Numbered from the stretch's first letter, positions 24,077 to 33,655 are shown. The stretch is 43,926 nt of DNA from Methylococcaceae bacterium UBA7658 (GCA_002483425.1 DLHW01000051.1:57044-100969); one strand, 5' to 3'. Notes: a model not told the origin generated them from the letters alone. Numbers and translations: made by a program.

Positions 24077-25738
24077 TCAATAGAGAGGTTCTCGATAGAA
24101 CATCAGAATAAGTCCCATGATAAATAAAGCCGCAACGGAGACAAAACCGGCAACTTCTTTACCGGGGCTATCCAGTTTTAATTCCAGCCAGCGTCCGCAT
24201 GCTAAAATAAGTGAAAAAACACCCATCGCGGTATGACCGACTTGGATTAAAAAGGCGCTTTTTGGTTGAAAACCAATGTGCGAGTGCGTGAGCAGCATTA
24301 AACCGCCGAAAGCGGAAAGAATAGGAAAGGCGTAGGTCATAGTATTGCTGGCATTCTCGCTCAATCTTGCCCGTAACTCCATGACACCGAGCGTAAAAAC
24401 CAATAAGGTGGCTATACGATGTTGTAATACCTCGCCGTTATTGAAGGTGCTATCCCAAAAACCGATAGGACCGAGCGGCCATGTTTCGGCATCGCTTCTA
24501 AAAAACAGAAAAATACCTAATAAAACAAAACCGGCAGACCAGTATTGGGTGAAATTCAAAAGATTTGTCACAGATCGAAATGCAGGTAAGTGTCTGACGT
24601 AAGACAACATGGCAAAAAAACTCATTGCCGTTAAAAAAATACCCGCAATATTATGGTTATAGTTCGACCATTCGGTGGCGGCCAATGACGGTACTTGCCC
24701 AACAATGGCGACACGGCCTGCTTCCCCAGCGATTAAAGCCGAGTGAGTGGGAGAATTAGTTTGTGGAATTTGCGGCTTAAATGTAGCTAAAACTTCTTGC
24801 CAAGTAGCTGTTAGCGTTGGAATATCGATAGCCGGCGGTTGTGAAGCTAAACTAGCCGCTGTAAACAACAGTGTAACCAAAACAAAAGTTTCCGCTTCAA
24901 CGAAATATGGTACACGATTTGTTAACGCATATGGATTACCGTTTGCTCCGTAACTAAGGACAGCAGAACGATTTAACCAAGCATAGCCTAAAGCCAGCGC
25001 AAGCAGAATAACTTTTACGGTTAATAAATTTCCGTAACCGGTGCCGATCAACCCGTTCCAAGTGTCGATGTATTGCAAAGCAATCGGTAACCCGGATAAA
25101 AAAATACCCGCAACCGCGGCCATACCCCAAGGCGAAAATTGTTTAAGCAGCCTCGGCCAGAGTGTTTCGGGGATTTTACGGCGATACCGCAACAGCCAAA
25201 TATTAACGAGCTGAAATACGCTGCCGATCCAAATTGCCGCCGCCACTTGATGTAACACGGTGAGCGTCATTAAAAAAAGTTGATTTTCGAAACGGCCTGC
25301 CGCATGCACCAACCATGCTCCCGATACGATCATCGGGACGGCAAGGAAATTCGCCGTTAGCCAACGCCTTTTCGATGTTGCATTGTTACGAAGATAAACG
25401 TAACAATAGCCTGCTAAAATCAAGATAAGCGAACTGCGTACAATTCCGCCGATAAACTGCGTGGTTTGTGCAAACTCGGGGAACGGCCAGCGATTGAGTA
25501 ACGCTGTCATGAGCCAAATTTTCAGGATAATCTTGAATACTTGAGCGCCTGCGAGGTAAAAACCGCCTTTATAAATAAGGCTGACCGTTTTATCGATGAC
25601 CACATCGTTGTATCCGTTATGCTGATCCCAAGGCCGCAGAATTAACAATCCCCAAAAGAGACCGCCTACAACCATACAAAAACAAATAAGGTCAAACCCG
25701 CCAATTAGAGAATCGAGAAAATCAGCAATACCGGCCAT
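24077..25738 (-). CDS. copD: Copper resistance/uptake membrane protein CopD family
   Basis: Polytopic inner membrane protein of 553 residues with roughly a dozen hydrophobic segments. The CopD domain with HAAGRFENQLFLMTLTVLHQ and IWIGSVFQLVNIWLLRYR lies in the first half. The segment LPIALQYIDTWNGLIGTGYGNLLTVKVILL is the family's conserved core; I count it as the strongest evidence. The C-terminal half adds further membrane helices beyond a minimal CopD. It lies 13 bases after copC and one base before dxs. CopC/CopD pairs are thought to move copper into the cytoplasm. In a methanotroph this would serve copper supply or homeostasis for particulate methane monooxygenase; that is inference. Confidence 0.85.
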   Translation of the reverse strand: MAGIADFLDSLIGGFDLICFCMVVGGLFWGLLILRPWDQHNGYNDVVIDKTVSLIYKGGFYLAGAQVFKIILKIWLMTALLNRWPFPEFAQTTQFIGGIVRSSLILILAGYCYVYLRNNATSKRRWLTANFLAVPMIVSGAWLVHAAGRFENQLFLMTLTVLHQVAAAIWIGSVFQLVNIWLLRYRRKIPETLWPRLLKQFSPWGMAAVAGIFLSGLPIALQYIDTWNGLIGTGYGNLLTVKVILLALALGYAWLNRSAVLSYGANGNPYALTNRVPYFVEAETFVLVTLLFTAASLASQPPAIDIPTLTATWQEVLATFKPQIPQTNSPTHSALIAGEAGRVAIVGQVPSLAATEWSNYNHNIAGIFLTAMSFFAMLSYVRHLPAFRSVTNLLNFTQYWSAGFVLLGIFLFFRSDAETWPLGPIGFWDSTFNNGEVLQHRIATLLVFTLGVMELRARLSENASNTMTYAFPILSAFGGLMLLTHSHIGFQPKSAFLIQVGHTAMGVFSLILACGRWLELKLDSPGKEVAGFVSVAALFIMGLILMFYREPLY

Positions 25739-25751
25739 TTTATAAACTACA

Positions 25752-26108
25752 TTAAGGAGTTACTGAAAAATGAATAACGTCTTCGGTCAAATGACCGTCA
25801 GCTGCAAATATTTTGTACCGCAAGGCATAGTCGCCAGCGATTAACGGTGGAATTTTAACTACAACATTACCTTGTTTTATACCCTCGCCGATGTCTAATA
25901 AGGTGTGTTTATCGCCTTTGCTGACCAAGTAGACTTGCGACAAGCCTAATTCAACCTTTGAATTAAAGGTCAACTCAACTTGCTTAGCTTCATTGACTTT
26001 GGGTTGTTCGATTTTTAATGTGTGATCAGTTACGACGGCATGAGCAAACGCATCACCGGCAACCAATTGGAATAACAAGACCAACCCAATCGATAACAAT
26101 TTTTTCAT
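25752..26108 (-). CDS. copC: Periplasmic copper-binding protein CopC
   Basis: A 118-residue secreted beta-barrel protein. The signal peptide ends AGDAFA (residue 22), so the mature protein begins with His23 (HAVVTDH). That N-terminal histidine is part of the Cu(II) site in CopC proteins. The C-terminal ADGHLTEDVIHFSV contains Asp104 and His106, matching the DGH motif that completes the site. There is no methionine-rich Cu(I) loop, so it fits the Cu(II)-only class. A ribosome site (AAAGGA) lies in the last codons of hpnO, four bases of spacer away, which ties it to that operon. Confidence 0.9.
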   Translation of the reverse strand: MKKLLSIGLVLLFQLVAGDAFAHAVVTDHTLKIEQPKVNEAKQVELTFNSKVELGLSQVYLVSKGDKHTLLDIGEGIKQGNVVVKIPPLIAGDYALRYKIFAADGHLTEDVIHFSVTP

Positions 26109-26112
26109 AAAA

Positions 26113-27507
26113 CTACTTACTCTTTCCTTTCAAGGCATGGCTCGCGAGGTTTTTACCTAAATCCCAAATCGATCCGGGAATTTGGTGGGTATCGGCAATC
26201 GCCTTATCGAAAGCATTGACGATATGGTCGCAGTCTTTTTGGGTCAAAACCAAAGGCGGCAACAATTTAACCACATTCATACCGTGCCCAGCGACTTGGG
26301 TAAGAATATGGTGTTCCTTAAATAATGGAATCGTTATCATCTGGCAAAAAAGACCTTTATTGGCGGCCTCTAACATTGCCCAAGCCGCCTTTAATTTGAG
26401 ACTTTTAGGCGCATGAAACTCAATGGCAATCATCATCCCTTTGCCTCGGGCTTCTTTCAGGAATTCATAGCTAGAACACATCGCATTAACGGAAGCAATA
26501 ATGTCGTTTCCAATAACAGCACTCTTTTCGATTAGATTTTCTTCTTTCAATACATGTAACGTTGCCAAACCCGCAGCCATTGCCAGATTATTCTTAGCGA
26601 AAGTCGAACCGTGCACAACCGCCCTATCCATCCGGTTATAAACGGTGTCCATAATTTTCGTGGTCATGGCAACCGCGCCTACCGGCACGTGCCCGCCCGA
26701 TAGCGCCTTAGCCATACAGATCATATCGGGTTTAACGCCCCAATGATCGATAGCCCAGAATTTTCCAGTACGGCCTAGTCCGGTTTGTACTTCGTCGGCT
26801 ACCATTAAAGTGCCGTACTTTTTACACAGCTTTTCTACTTCAGGAAGGTAGTTGTCGTCAGGCAGATTAACGCCTTTGCCTTGAATGGGTTCGACAATAA
26901 ACGCTGCAACATCTTTGTTGCTCAAAACGTGTTCCAGGGCGGCTAAATCATTAAACGGTACGGCGCTGCAACCCGGAATTAATGGGCCGAAACCGGCGCG
27001 GAAGATTTCTTCGCCGTTCAGGGATAAAGCACCCAGGGTTAAGCCATGATACCCATGCTCACAGTAAACAATTTTTTCACGTTTTGTAGTAAACCGTGCA
27101 AATTTGATGGCGGCTTCAACAGCCTCAGTCCCTGAGTTACAGAAAAACATCTTGTCGATATTTTCAGGCGTGGTTTTGAGGAGTTCCTGCGCCAATAATC
27201 CGCTTAAAACAGACACGTCCAGTTGAACCAGATTCGGTAAATCCAGAGACAATGTTTCTTTTAAAGCGTTTGCAATCGTGGGATGGTTACGACCGAGCGC
27301 AAACACGCCGAATCCACTGAGTAAATCCAAATATTCGGTGCCATCTTGATCGTAGAGGTATTGCCCGACGGCACTTTTATAATGACGATCATATCCGATG
27401 GTTTTTAAAACCCTAACCATCTGATTGTTTAGATGTTGTTCGTAAAGGTCGAACTTCTCAGAATTATGCTTAGCAAAAAGTTCGGCGATACTAAAAGACA
27501 TAGACAT
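26113..27507 (-). CDS. hpnO: Class III aminotransferase HpnO, aminobacteriohopanetriol synthesis
   Basis: PLP aminotransferase of 464 residues that converts the ribosylhopane-derived side chain to aminobacteriohopanetriol. SGTEA (125-129), the catalytic Asp238 in ADEVQTGLGRTG, and the Schiff-base Lys267 in ICMAKALSGGHVPVGA are clear. The match to HpnO rather than ornithine or acetylornithine aminotransferase rests mainly on context, next to hpnG and shc. The N-terminal extension (FAKHNSEKFDLYEQHLN) also suits HpnO. A gap of 149 bases separates it from hpnG, so it could have its own promoter. copC follows after four bases. Confidence 0.87.
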   Translation of the reverse strand: MSMSFSIAELFAKHNSEKFDLYEQHLNNQMVRVLKTIGYDRHYKSAVGQYLYDQDGTEYLDLLSGFGVFALGRNHPTIANALKETLSLDLPNLVQLDVSVLSGLLAQELLKTTPENIDKMFFCNSGTEAVEAAIKFARFTTKREKIVYCEHGYHGLTLGALSLNGEEIFRAGFGPLIPGCSAVPFNDLAALEHVLSNKDVAAFIVEPIQGKGVNLPDDNYLPEVEKLCKKYGTLMVADEVQTGLGRTGKFWAIDHWGVKPDMICMAKALSGGHVPVGAVAMTTKIMDTVYNRMDRAVVHGSTFAKNNLAMAAGLATLHVLKEENLIEKSAVIGNDIIASVNAMCSSYEFLKEARGKGMMIAIEFHAPKSLKLKAAWAMLEAANKGLFCQMITIPLFKEHHILTQVAGHGMNVVKLLPPLVLTQKDCDHIVNAFDKAIADTHQIPGSIWDLGKNLASHALKGKSK

Positions 27508-27656
27508 CTCTATAATTTAATCCATTGAGTAGTTGCATAAATTCAATTAAACGCGTGAATCAAAGTTAATATTGGTATCAAATAAAGCCTAAAAGTGATG
27601 AGTTCTATCCTGCCGGGAGACCGCTTTAACAAATCGATAATATTGGTTTTCAATGT

Positions 27657-28388
27657 CTAGGACGTTGATATTTCAGGAAATCCGTAACCGGTTATTACAT
27701 CAATACCTCTGGCGGCGCGTTTTAACGTTTTTTTCGCTGCATTGAACGCAACGCCTAATTTGATTAACTCAGGTAACTCTTTCGGATGCAGTAACAGAAA
27801 TAACAGCAGTTTTATTAACACAACCTCGCCTTGTTCATTCAATGCATAACCAACGGCTTTAGGCAAACTCATCGTAAGCGAGTCGGCAATGACTCTGATC
27901 GTTATAAATGGAATACCGTTCAAACTGGCTACTTTAGCGATTGCCGTGCTTTCCATGTCCAACGCAATGGCTCCGGTTGAGCGTCCTAATTGCACTTTAT
28001 CGAGACTTGTTTCAACAAGTCGTTTACTCTCAGCTAGTTTTCCGACATGAATTTGTAATTGCCGGCCGAAACTCGACTGTACATAATTCACCCAAGCCTT
28101 ATTATCGAGTTCTAATCTAACTTGCTGCGCATCAATACAGCTTTCCGCCAACACTAAGTGCCCTGGTTGAAGCGCAGCATCTAATGCCGCCGCACAACCC
28201 CAGCTTATCAAGCTGTTGACCCCTTTCTCGATCAGTAACTCGGATGCAATGCGAGCATTTTCATCGCCTGCCCCCGAGTAGATAATCCATACCTTCTCGT
28301 CCAAAAATTCGATACAGCCTTTTTCCAACCGCTTTGAGGTTAATGTCGTCAGTTCTTCCGGTAAGGCGACAACGATTCCCGTTATCAT
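27657..28388 (-). CDS. hpnG: Hopanoid-associated phosphorylase HpnG
   Basis: Nucleoside-phosphorylase-fold enzyme of 243 residues that removes adenine from adenosylhopane to give ribosylhopane (phosphate). It begins MITGIVVALPEEL, the PNP/UDP family start. It contains SWGCAAAL, and the active-site strand ALDMESTAIAKVA with the Glu that binds ribose. It overlaps the stop of shc by four bases (ATGA), so translation is coupled. The C-terminal part is helical and specific to the hopanoid group. Confidence 0.92.
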   Translation of the reverse strand: MITGIVVALPEELTTLTSKRLEKGCIEFLDEKVWIIYSGAGDENARIASELLIEKGVNSLISWGCAAALDAALQPGHLVLAESCIDAQQVRLELDNKAWVNYVQSSFGRQLQIHVGKLAESKRLVETSLDKVQLGRSTGAIALDMESTAIAKVASLNGIPFITIRVIADSLTMSLPKAVGYALNEQGEVVLIKLLLFLLLHPKELPELIKLGVAFNAAKKTLKRAARGIDVITGYGFPEISTS

Positions 28389-30340
28389 TTCTTGTTAAGC
28401 TCGTTACGATACCTTGCCAACGCCCAGAGCGGGAAAAATTTATCGTAGCCGTGGTATTTCAAATAAAATACTCTCGGAAAACCGGGAGCAGTAAAGCATG
28501 GGTCGTTCCAAACTCCGTCAGCTTGCTGGGTTTTTAGAATGAAATCGATGCCTTTTTTGACTTCCGCGCTACGGGCTTCACCGGCCGCCATCAGACCCAA
28601 GACCGCCCATGCCGTTTGAAAAGCCGTACTGAATTCATATTTACCGCTATAACTCTCATCATGATAACTGTAATTGTCTTCGCCCCAGCCGCCGTCATTC
28701 CGCTGCATGCTTTTCAAATAGTTGACTGCCTTCAGATACATCGGATCCGTTTTCGGCAAACTGGTTTGTTCCAATCCTAACAAAACCGACCAAGTGCCGT
28801 AAACGTAATTGGTTCCCCAACGTCCGAACCAAGAACCGTCTTTTTCCTGTTCTGAGCGTAGATAATCGATCGTTCGTTGTAACGCTTCCCCATATAACCC
28901 TTTGTCTGTTCCGGCTTTAGCCATCGCCATCGCGCAACGTGCGCTGACATCCGCGGTCGGAGGGTCGAGCAATGCGCCGTGATCGGCAAACGGAATTTCG
29001 TTCAAATAATAATAAGTGTTGTCGGCATCGAAAGCGCCATAGCCGCCGTTCTTAGACTGCATGCCTTCAATCCAATTCGCCGCCCGATGGATAGACTCAT
29101 CCAAGCCCGGCAAATCCGATTGCGCCATGGCGAAAGCCACCACCGCAGTATCATCGACATCAGGATAATGAGGGTTGGCATATTGAAACGCCCAGCCGCC
29201 GCCGGCCAAAGTCGGCCGCGAAACACGCCAATCGCCCGGCTCATCCGATAACTGAACACTTTTCAGCCAGTCGAATGCCTTGGTTAGCGCTTGTGCATTT
29301 CCCTGCTTATCTACTTCTTCTAACGCCAATGCGGTAAGTCCGGTATCCCAAACAGGAGAAACACAAGGCTGGCAAAAAACCATGTCGCCTTGATCGACTA
29401 GCATCAGATCGATAGCTTTACGCGCAGTGACAACCCGTTCATGATTTTTCGGATAACCTAACAATAACAAGGCTTCATAGGCATTGACCATCGCCGGAAA
29501 AATACAGCCTAAGCCGTCTTCGCCGTTCAGACGCTCGACGAACCAGTCGTGCGCTTTGTCGATCGCTTTTTGATGTAAGACAGCCGGAATATAAGGCTCA
29601 ACCGCACGACCTAACTTATCTAAGCCGAGGAATATTTTGTTCAAGAAAGTACGCTCTGGAAAATAATGCTTTTCCTCATCGGGATGCGTAACGAATAACT
29701 CCAGAATATCAACATTTTTGGGATTTTTAGCGACGGCCCGTTTCGAACACAGAATGAACAGCGGCACCATTACCGTCCGCGACCAGTAGGACACTTTATC
29801 CAAGTGAAAAGGAAACCATTTTGGAAACAACATAATTTCCGGCGGAATAAAAGGAACGCCACGCCAAGGCAATTGTTTGAATATGGCCAAGGCAATACGA
29901 GTGAATACGTTTGCCTTGGCGGCGCCGCCTTGTTTTAAAATCCATTCACGTAAACGCGTCATATGCGAAGCGTCGATAGAGTCGCCCGCCAATTTCAAAG
30001 CAAAATAAACTTTAACGCTGCAGCTTATCTCGCCCGGTCCATGCGTAAATAACGGATAACTACCGTCAGCCGATTGGCGCGAACGGAGATAATTAGCCAT
30101 TTTTGCTTGTAACGGTTCGTCGATATCGCCCAGGTAATGCATCATCATGATGTATTCCGCCGGGATAGTGCAATCGGCCTCCAAGTCGAACACCCAATAG
30201 CCTTTTTCGGATTGCAGGTTTAGCAGTTTGGCCTGAGCTTTGTTAATAGCGGCATCCAATTGCCCGTCTTTGAATACAATAGGCGTTGCTGTGCCGGTTA
30301 ATTGCGCGCCGTGCGTTTCGGTTTGTGCATCGGTAAACAT
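28385..30340 (-). CDS. shc: Squalene-hopene cyclase
   Basis: Monotopic membrane enzyme that cyclises squalene to hopene and hopanol. The 651-residue protein has the catalytic acid motif DVDD (394-397) and several QW repeats (for example QSADGSYPLF, QSKNGGYGAF, QEKDGSWFGRWG, QRNDGGWGED, QQADGVWND). A ribosome site (AGAGGA) precedes the ATG. It lies 18 bases after the squalene synthase gene and overlaps hpnG. No defect is seen. Confidence 0.97.
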   Translation of the reverse strand: MFTDAQTETHGAQLTGTATPIVFKDGQLDAAINKAQAKLLNLQSEKGYWVFDLEADCTIPAEYIMMMHYLGDIDEPLQAKMANYLRSRQSADGSYPLFTHGPGEISCSVKVYFALKLAGDSIDASHMTRLREWILKQGGAAKANVFTRIALAIFKQLPWRGVPFIPPEIMLFPKWFPFHLDKVSYWSRTVMVPLFILCSKRAVAKNPKNVDILELFVTHPDEEKHYFPERTFLNKIFLGLDKLGRAVEPYIPAVLHQKAIDKAHDWFVERLNGEDGLGCIFPAMVNAYEALLLLGYPKNHERVVTARKAIDLMLVDQGDMVFCQPCVSPVWDTGLTALALEEVDKQGNAQALTKAFDWLKSVQLSDEPGDWRVSRPTLAGGGWAFQYANPHYPDVDDTAVVAFAMAQSDLPGLDESIHRAANWIEGMQSKNGGYGAFDADNTYYYLNEIPFADHGALLDPPTADVSARCAMAMAKAGTDKGLYGEALQRTIDYLRSEQEKDGSWFGRWGTNYVYGTWSVLLGLEQTSLPKTDPMYLKAVNYLKSMQRNDGGWGEDNYSYHDESYSGKYEFSTAFQTAWAVLGLMAAGEARSAEVKKGIDFILKTQQADGVWNDPCFTAPGFPRVFYLKYHGYDKFFPLWALARYRNELNKK

Positions 30341-30358
30341 TGTCAGTCCTCTAAATAT

Positions 30359-31453
30359 CTATCGTAGCTTAGGCGTCGGGCTAGCGTAAGTCCAATGACG
30401 GACATGCAAACCTTGGCCGGTTAAATTAAAAAGCAAACTCAGTAATACGTTGCTTCGCCCTACCAATTTAGTCGCTAAAATGGTTGATTTAACGCTGTTA
30501 CGGGAAATCTTTACTTGGTCGGAGCGGGTAAAATCCAAATTCTGTTTAATTTTTTTCAGGGTCAATACCGCCATGCCTAGAGCCCATAAACAAAAATTTC
30601 GGATACCCGTTTCATAGCTAGGGATAAGCTGAGTGTATCTCAAGGCATTTTGGAGATGACCGTGAGCAATACTAATCAAATGCAATAAACCGGATTTGAA
30701 TTGATCGTCATTGCTTTTAGGACTGAGACGCTTCAAATCGTATCCGGTCTCGGTAAAAATTTCCTGGGGCAGCCAGCACACGCCGCGTTCCGCATCGTCC
30801 CAAATATCTTTTAAGATATTGGTCATTTGCAAGCCTTGCCCGAAAGATACGCCGAGTTTAAGCATTTCCTCCCGGTGTTCGGCAATTTGCGGCGAGTAGT
30901 GACAAAATAATTTTGTCAGCATTTCACCCACGCAACCCGCAACGTAATAACAATAATCATCCATTTCGGACATCGTTGACAAACCGCTGTGCATATTTTC
31001 TGCCTGAAACAAGGGCATGCCCGCCGCCATCGTCTCCACACATGCCGACAACGCCGTTCTTTGCTCCGGATCGAACCGGTGAGTGATGCCAATCACGCGA
31101 GGGATCACTCGAATCAAGACATGTTCGGCCGGAAGCGTGGTTTCGCGGGAAAGCAAAGGGGCAAGCTCCGCCGCAAACGCTTCCGCGCTTGCACCGGTTT
31201 TAACAATTTCTATAAACCCGTGGCAAAAATATTTTTTTTGTTCGGGCGAGAGCGCTACTTCATCTTCAATGGTATCGACAATCCGGCACAGTAAATACGC
31301 ATTAGCCACCGCGCGGCAAAGCTTTTCAGGCAACTGCGGAATCGTCAGGGCGAATGTCCTCGATACGCCCTCAAGTAAAGCCATCTGAAACGGATCGTCA
31401 GCTAAAGCGTCAAGCAATGCGCTATTGTCTGAAGTTAATAAGTCTCCACGCAT
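30359..31453 (-). CDS. sqs: Squalene synthase (single-enzyme, eukaryote-like type)
   Basis: Condenses two farnesyl diphosphates to squalene. The 364-residue protein has a first Asp motif DTIEDE (60-65) and a second in TNILKDIWDDAERG (Asp216, Asp219, Asp220), followed by WLPQE. These are patterns of farnesyl-diphosphate farnesyltransferase, in place of the three-gene HpnC-HpnD-HpnE route used by most hopanoid bacteria; no hpnC or hpnE is in the window. The C-terminus has a weak hydrophobic stretch (NVLLSLLFNLTGQG). It is the first gene of the minus-strand hopanoid series. Many databases may label it HpnD. Confidence 0.88.
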   Translation of the reverse strand: MRGDLLTSDNSALLDALADDPFQMALLEGVSRTFALTIPQLPEKLCRAVANAYLLCRIVDTIEDEVALSPEQKKYFCHGFIEIVKTGASAEAFAAELAPLLSRETTLPAEHVLIRVIPRVIGITHRFDPEQRTALSACVETMAAGMPLFQAENMHSGLSTMSEMDDYCYYVAGCVGEMLTKLFCHYSPQIAEHREEMLKLGVSFGQGLQMTNILKDIWDDAERGVCWLPQEIFTETGYDLKRLSPKSNDDQFKSGLLHLISIAHGHLQNALRYTQLIPSYETGIRNFCLWALGMAVLTLKKIKQNLDFTRSDQVKISRNSVKSTILATKLVGRSNVLLSLLFNLTGQGLHVRHWTYASPTPKLR

Positions 31454-31888
31454 GAGTGATTATCGCGTTAAATCGAGAAAAGTTGATCGGATGATCTCAT
31501 GATAGTCGTTTTGTTGGTATTTTGCAAAAGAATGTTGTTTTATTACCAATTCTGCTAAAATTGTGTGTTATAATGGTACAAAGAATCAATTAAACTAACG
31601 GTTGTATCCGCGCTCAAAAGTAGCTTGCTTAACCAGAGGTCAGCTCTGTCTTCGGCTCTTTAAGTTTTGGTTGTAACGCTTAACTGTCAACCTAAACAAT
31701 AAGCACCCATCAACCGAATCCGTCATTGTGACGGCGAATTAAAACCAGCGTTTAAAGAATACACAGCCGGCAGCAATTTACAGGAATAAATTGTTGCTTT
31801 ATTACGACAGATAATTTTTTTGCATTACCTGCTTTTTTACCGGCGCGGTAATTGCTGTTTTTAGATTTGAATTTACAGGAGATATGCC
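31454..31888. promoter_or_regulatory. Divergent sqs / hpnH control region
   Basis: 435 bases without a gene. On the plus strand an extended -10 element TGTTATAAT is at 31566-31574, giving a hpnH leader of about 310 bases. No matching -35 box was found, which suits an extended -10 promoter. The leader holds perfect inverted repeats at 31774-31793 (7-bp stem, 6-base loop) and 31837-31851 (6-bp stem, 3-base loop); the second lies 37 bases before the hpnH start. A sqs promoter must lie near 31454-31560 on the minus strand. Confidence 0.45.
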
Positions 31889-32992
31889 GTGGGAGTTCCT
31901 TTACGTCAACAATTGACCGTAGCCAGTTACCTAATGAAACAGAAATTAATGGGTGTTAAAAAATACCCTTTGGTTCTAATGCTCGAGCCGCTGTTCCGAT
32001 GCAATCTTGCTTGTGCCGGTTGCGGTAAAATTGACTACCCGGACGACATTCTCGACAAACGCCTATCTTATGAAGAGTGCATGCAAGCCGTCGACGAGTG
32101 CGGTGCGCCCATGGTTTCGATTCCGGGCGGCGAACCCTTGATCCACAAGGATATGCCGAGAATTGTCGAAGGCATTATCGCCCGCAAAAAATATGTGTAC
32201 TTATGCACCAATGCGCTGTTGCTTAAAAAACGCATCGGCGATTATAAACCCTCGCCTTATTTAACCTTTTCAATTCACCTGGACGGTATGCAAGAAAGGC
32301 ATGATACTTCAGTATGCCAAGACGGTGTTTTTGAGCGCGCAGTAGAAGCCATTAAGCTAGCTCTTGCCAAGGGTTTCAGGGTCACTGTCAACTGTACGCT
32401 ATTCCAAGGCGAAAAATCCCACGAAGTTGCCGAGTTCCTGGACTACTGCATGGAATTGGGCGTTGAAGGCGTGACAATAGCACCAGGGTTCAGTTATGAA
32501 CACGCGCCACAGCAGGATGTTTTCATCAAAGGCACTGATGTTAAAGAGCTGTTTAGGGGGATTTTTAAGATTGGCAAAAACCGTAACTGGAAGCTTAATC
32601 ACTCTTCTTTATATCTTGATTTTTTGGCGGGCAACCAAAGTTACGACTGTACGCCCTGGGGCAATCCCACCCGGAACGTATTCGGCTGGCAAAAACCATG
32701 TTATTTATTGGCTGACGAAGGCTACGCCTCCAGTTTTAAAGGCTTGCTTGAAGAAACGCCTTGGGAAAAATACGGCACGGTTAAAAATCCTAAATGCGCG
32801 GGTTGCATGGCGCACTGCGGATATGAAGCCACAGCGGTTGAAGATATGCTGAAAAATCCTCTCAAAGGCTTGTTGACTTCGCTCAAAGGACCGAAAACGG
32901 AAGGCGCCATGGTGCCGGAACCTTTACCGCAATACAACGTAACCGAGAAATCGCTGCCTACATTGGCGGGTATTCCAATACGGGTCGAATAA
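31889..32992 (+). CDS. hpnH: Adenosyl-hopene transferase HpnH (radical SAM)
   Basis: Radical SAM enzyme that joins a 5'-deoxyadenosyl group to hopene, the first step of the C35 side chain. The 367-residue protein starts at GTG with a good AGGAG site. The cluster motif is CNLACAGC, with Cys38, Cys42 and Cys45. SIPGGEPLIH is the SAM-binding GGE segment, and CTPWGNPTRNVFGWQKPCY and KCAGCMAHCGYE near the C-terminus are typical of HpnH. It leads a plus-strand group with the HpnM/MlaC-like gene six bases or more downstream. Confidence 0.97.
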   Translation: MGVPLRQQLTVASYLMKQKLMGVKKYPLVLMLEPLFRCNLACAGCGKIDYPDDILDKRLSYEECMQAVDECGAPMVSIPGGEPLIHKDMPRIVEGIIARKKYVYLCTNALLLKKRIGDYKPSPYLTFSIHLDGMQERHDTSVCQDGVFERAVEAIKLALAKGFRVTVNCTLFQGEKSHEVAEFLDYCMELGVEGVTIAPGFSYEHAPQQDVFIKGTDVKELFRGIFKIGKNRNWKLNHSSLYLDFLAGNQSYDCTPWGNPTRNVFGWQKPCYLLADEGYASSFKGLLEETPWEKYGTVKNPKCAGCMAHCGYEATAVEDMLKNPLKGLLTSLKGPKTEGAMVPEPLPQYNVTEKSLPTLAGIPIRVE

Positions 32993-33037
32993 AACAATTT
33001 GTACACTCAAAAATCAACCGATACGAGGTCTGAGGCA

Positions 33038-33655
33038 ATGGACAAAATTATTTTAAAACTGACAGTATTGTTTTACCTGTGTTTGGCCGGAATTACCATC
33101 GGCTATACTGCGGATCAAAACACGTCAAAAGCCAAACAGATTGTTGACACCTTCCAGCAAGACTTAATCGAAGTCATGAAAAACGGCAAAAAACTTGGCT
33201 TTTCGGGCCGCTACGATAAGCTCAAAGATCCGGTTACCAATAGCCATGATTTACCGAAAATTGCCCGCTTAGTCGTGAGCAAAGAATGGGAAAAACTCTC
33301 CGAATCGCAACAACAACAATGGGTCGATGTTTTCAGCCGTTTGAGTATTGCCTCCTATGCTCATAATTTCAAAGATTACGACGGCGAAACCTTTACCTTC
33401 GATACCGAAGAAGAAACTACGCGCGGCGGAATCGTTCTACATTCACACTTGAATATCCCAAACGATAAACCGGTAAAATTCGACTATATGCTTAAAGACC
33501 AAGGCGATAGTTGGAGAATTATCAACATCATAGCCAACGGGGTCAGCGATTTGGCGCTAAAAAGAACTGAATACTCCACCATTCTCCAACGCGAAGGCTT
33601 TGAGGCTTTAATTGCGAAAATCAATGAGAAAATAGATAATTACGCTAAACAATAA
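33038..33655 (+). CDS. HpnM/MlaC-like periplasmic lipid-binding protein
   Basis: A 205-residue protein with a signal peptide (MDKIILKLTVLFYLCLAGI, likely cleaved near residue 25) and an MlaC/Ttg2D fold. Recognised segments are YDKLKDPVTNSHDLPKIARL and DGDSWRIINI-like QGDSWRIINIIANGVSDLAL. The frame is open back to TTG 32999, but ATG 33038 with GAGG upstream gives a proper signal peptide. MlaC proteins carry lipids across the periplasm, and HpnM members occur in hopanoid clusters. Lying directly after hpnH and before mlaA, it may carry hopanoids; that is inference. MlaFEDB are not in the window. Confidence 0.82.
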   Translation: MDKIILKLTVLFYLCLAGITIGYTADQNTSKAKQIVDTFQQDLIEVMKNGKKLGFSGRYDKLKDPVTNSHDLPKIARLVVSKEWEKLSESQQQQWVDVFSRLSIASYAHNFKDYDGETFTFDTEEETTRGGIVLHSHLNIPNDKPVKFDYMLKDQGDSWRIINIIANGVSDLALKRTEYSTILQREGFEALIAKINEKIDNYAKQ

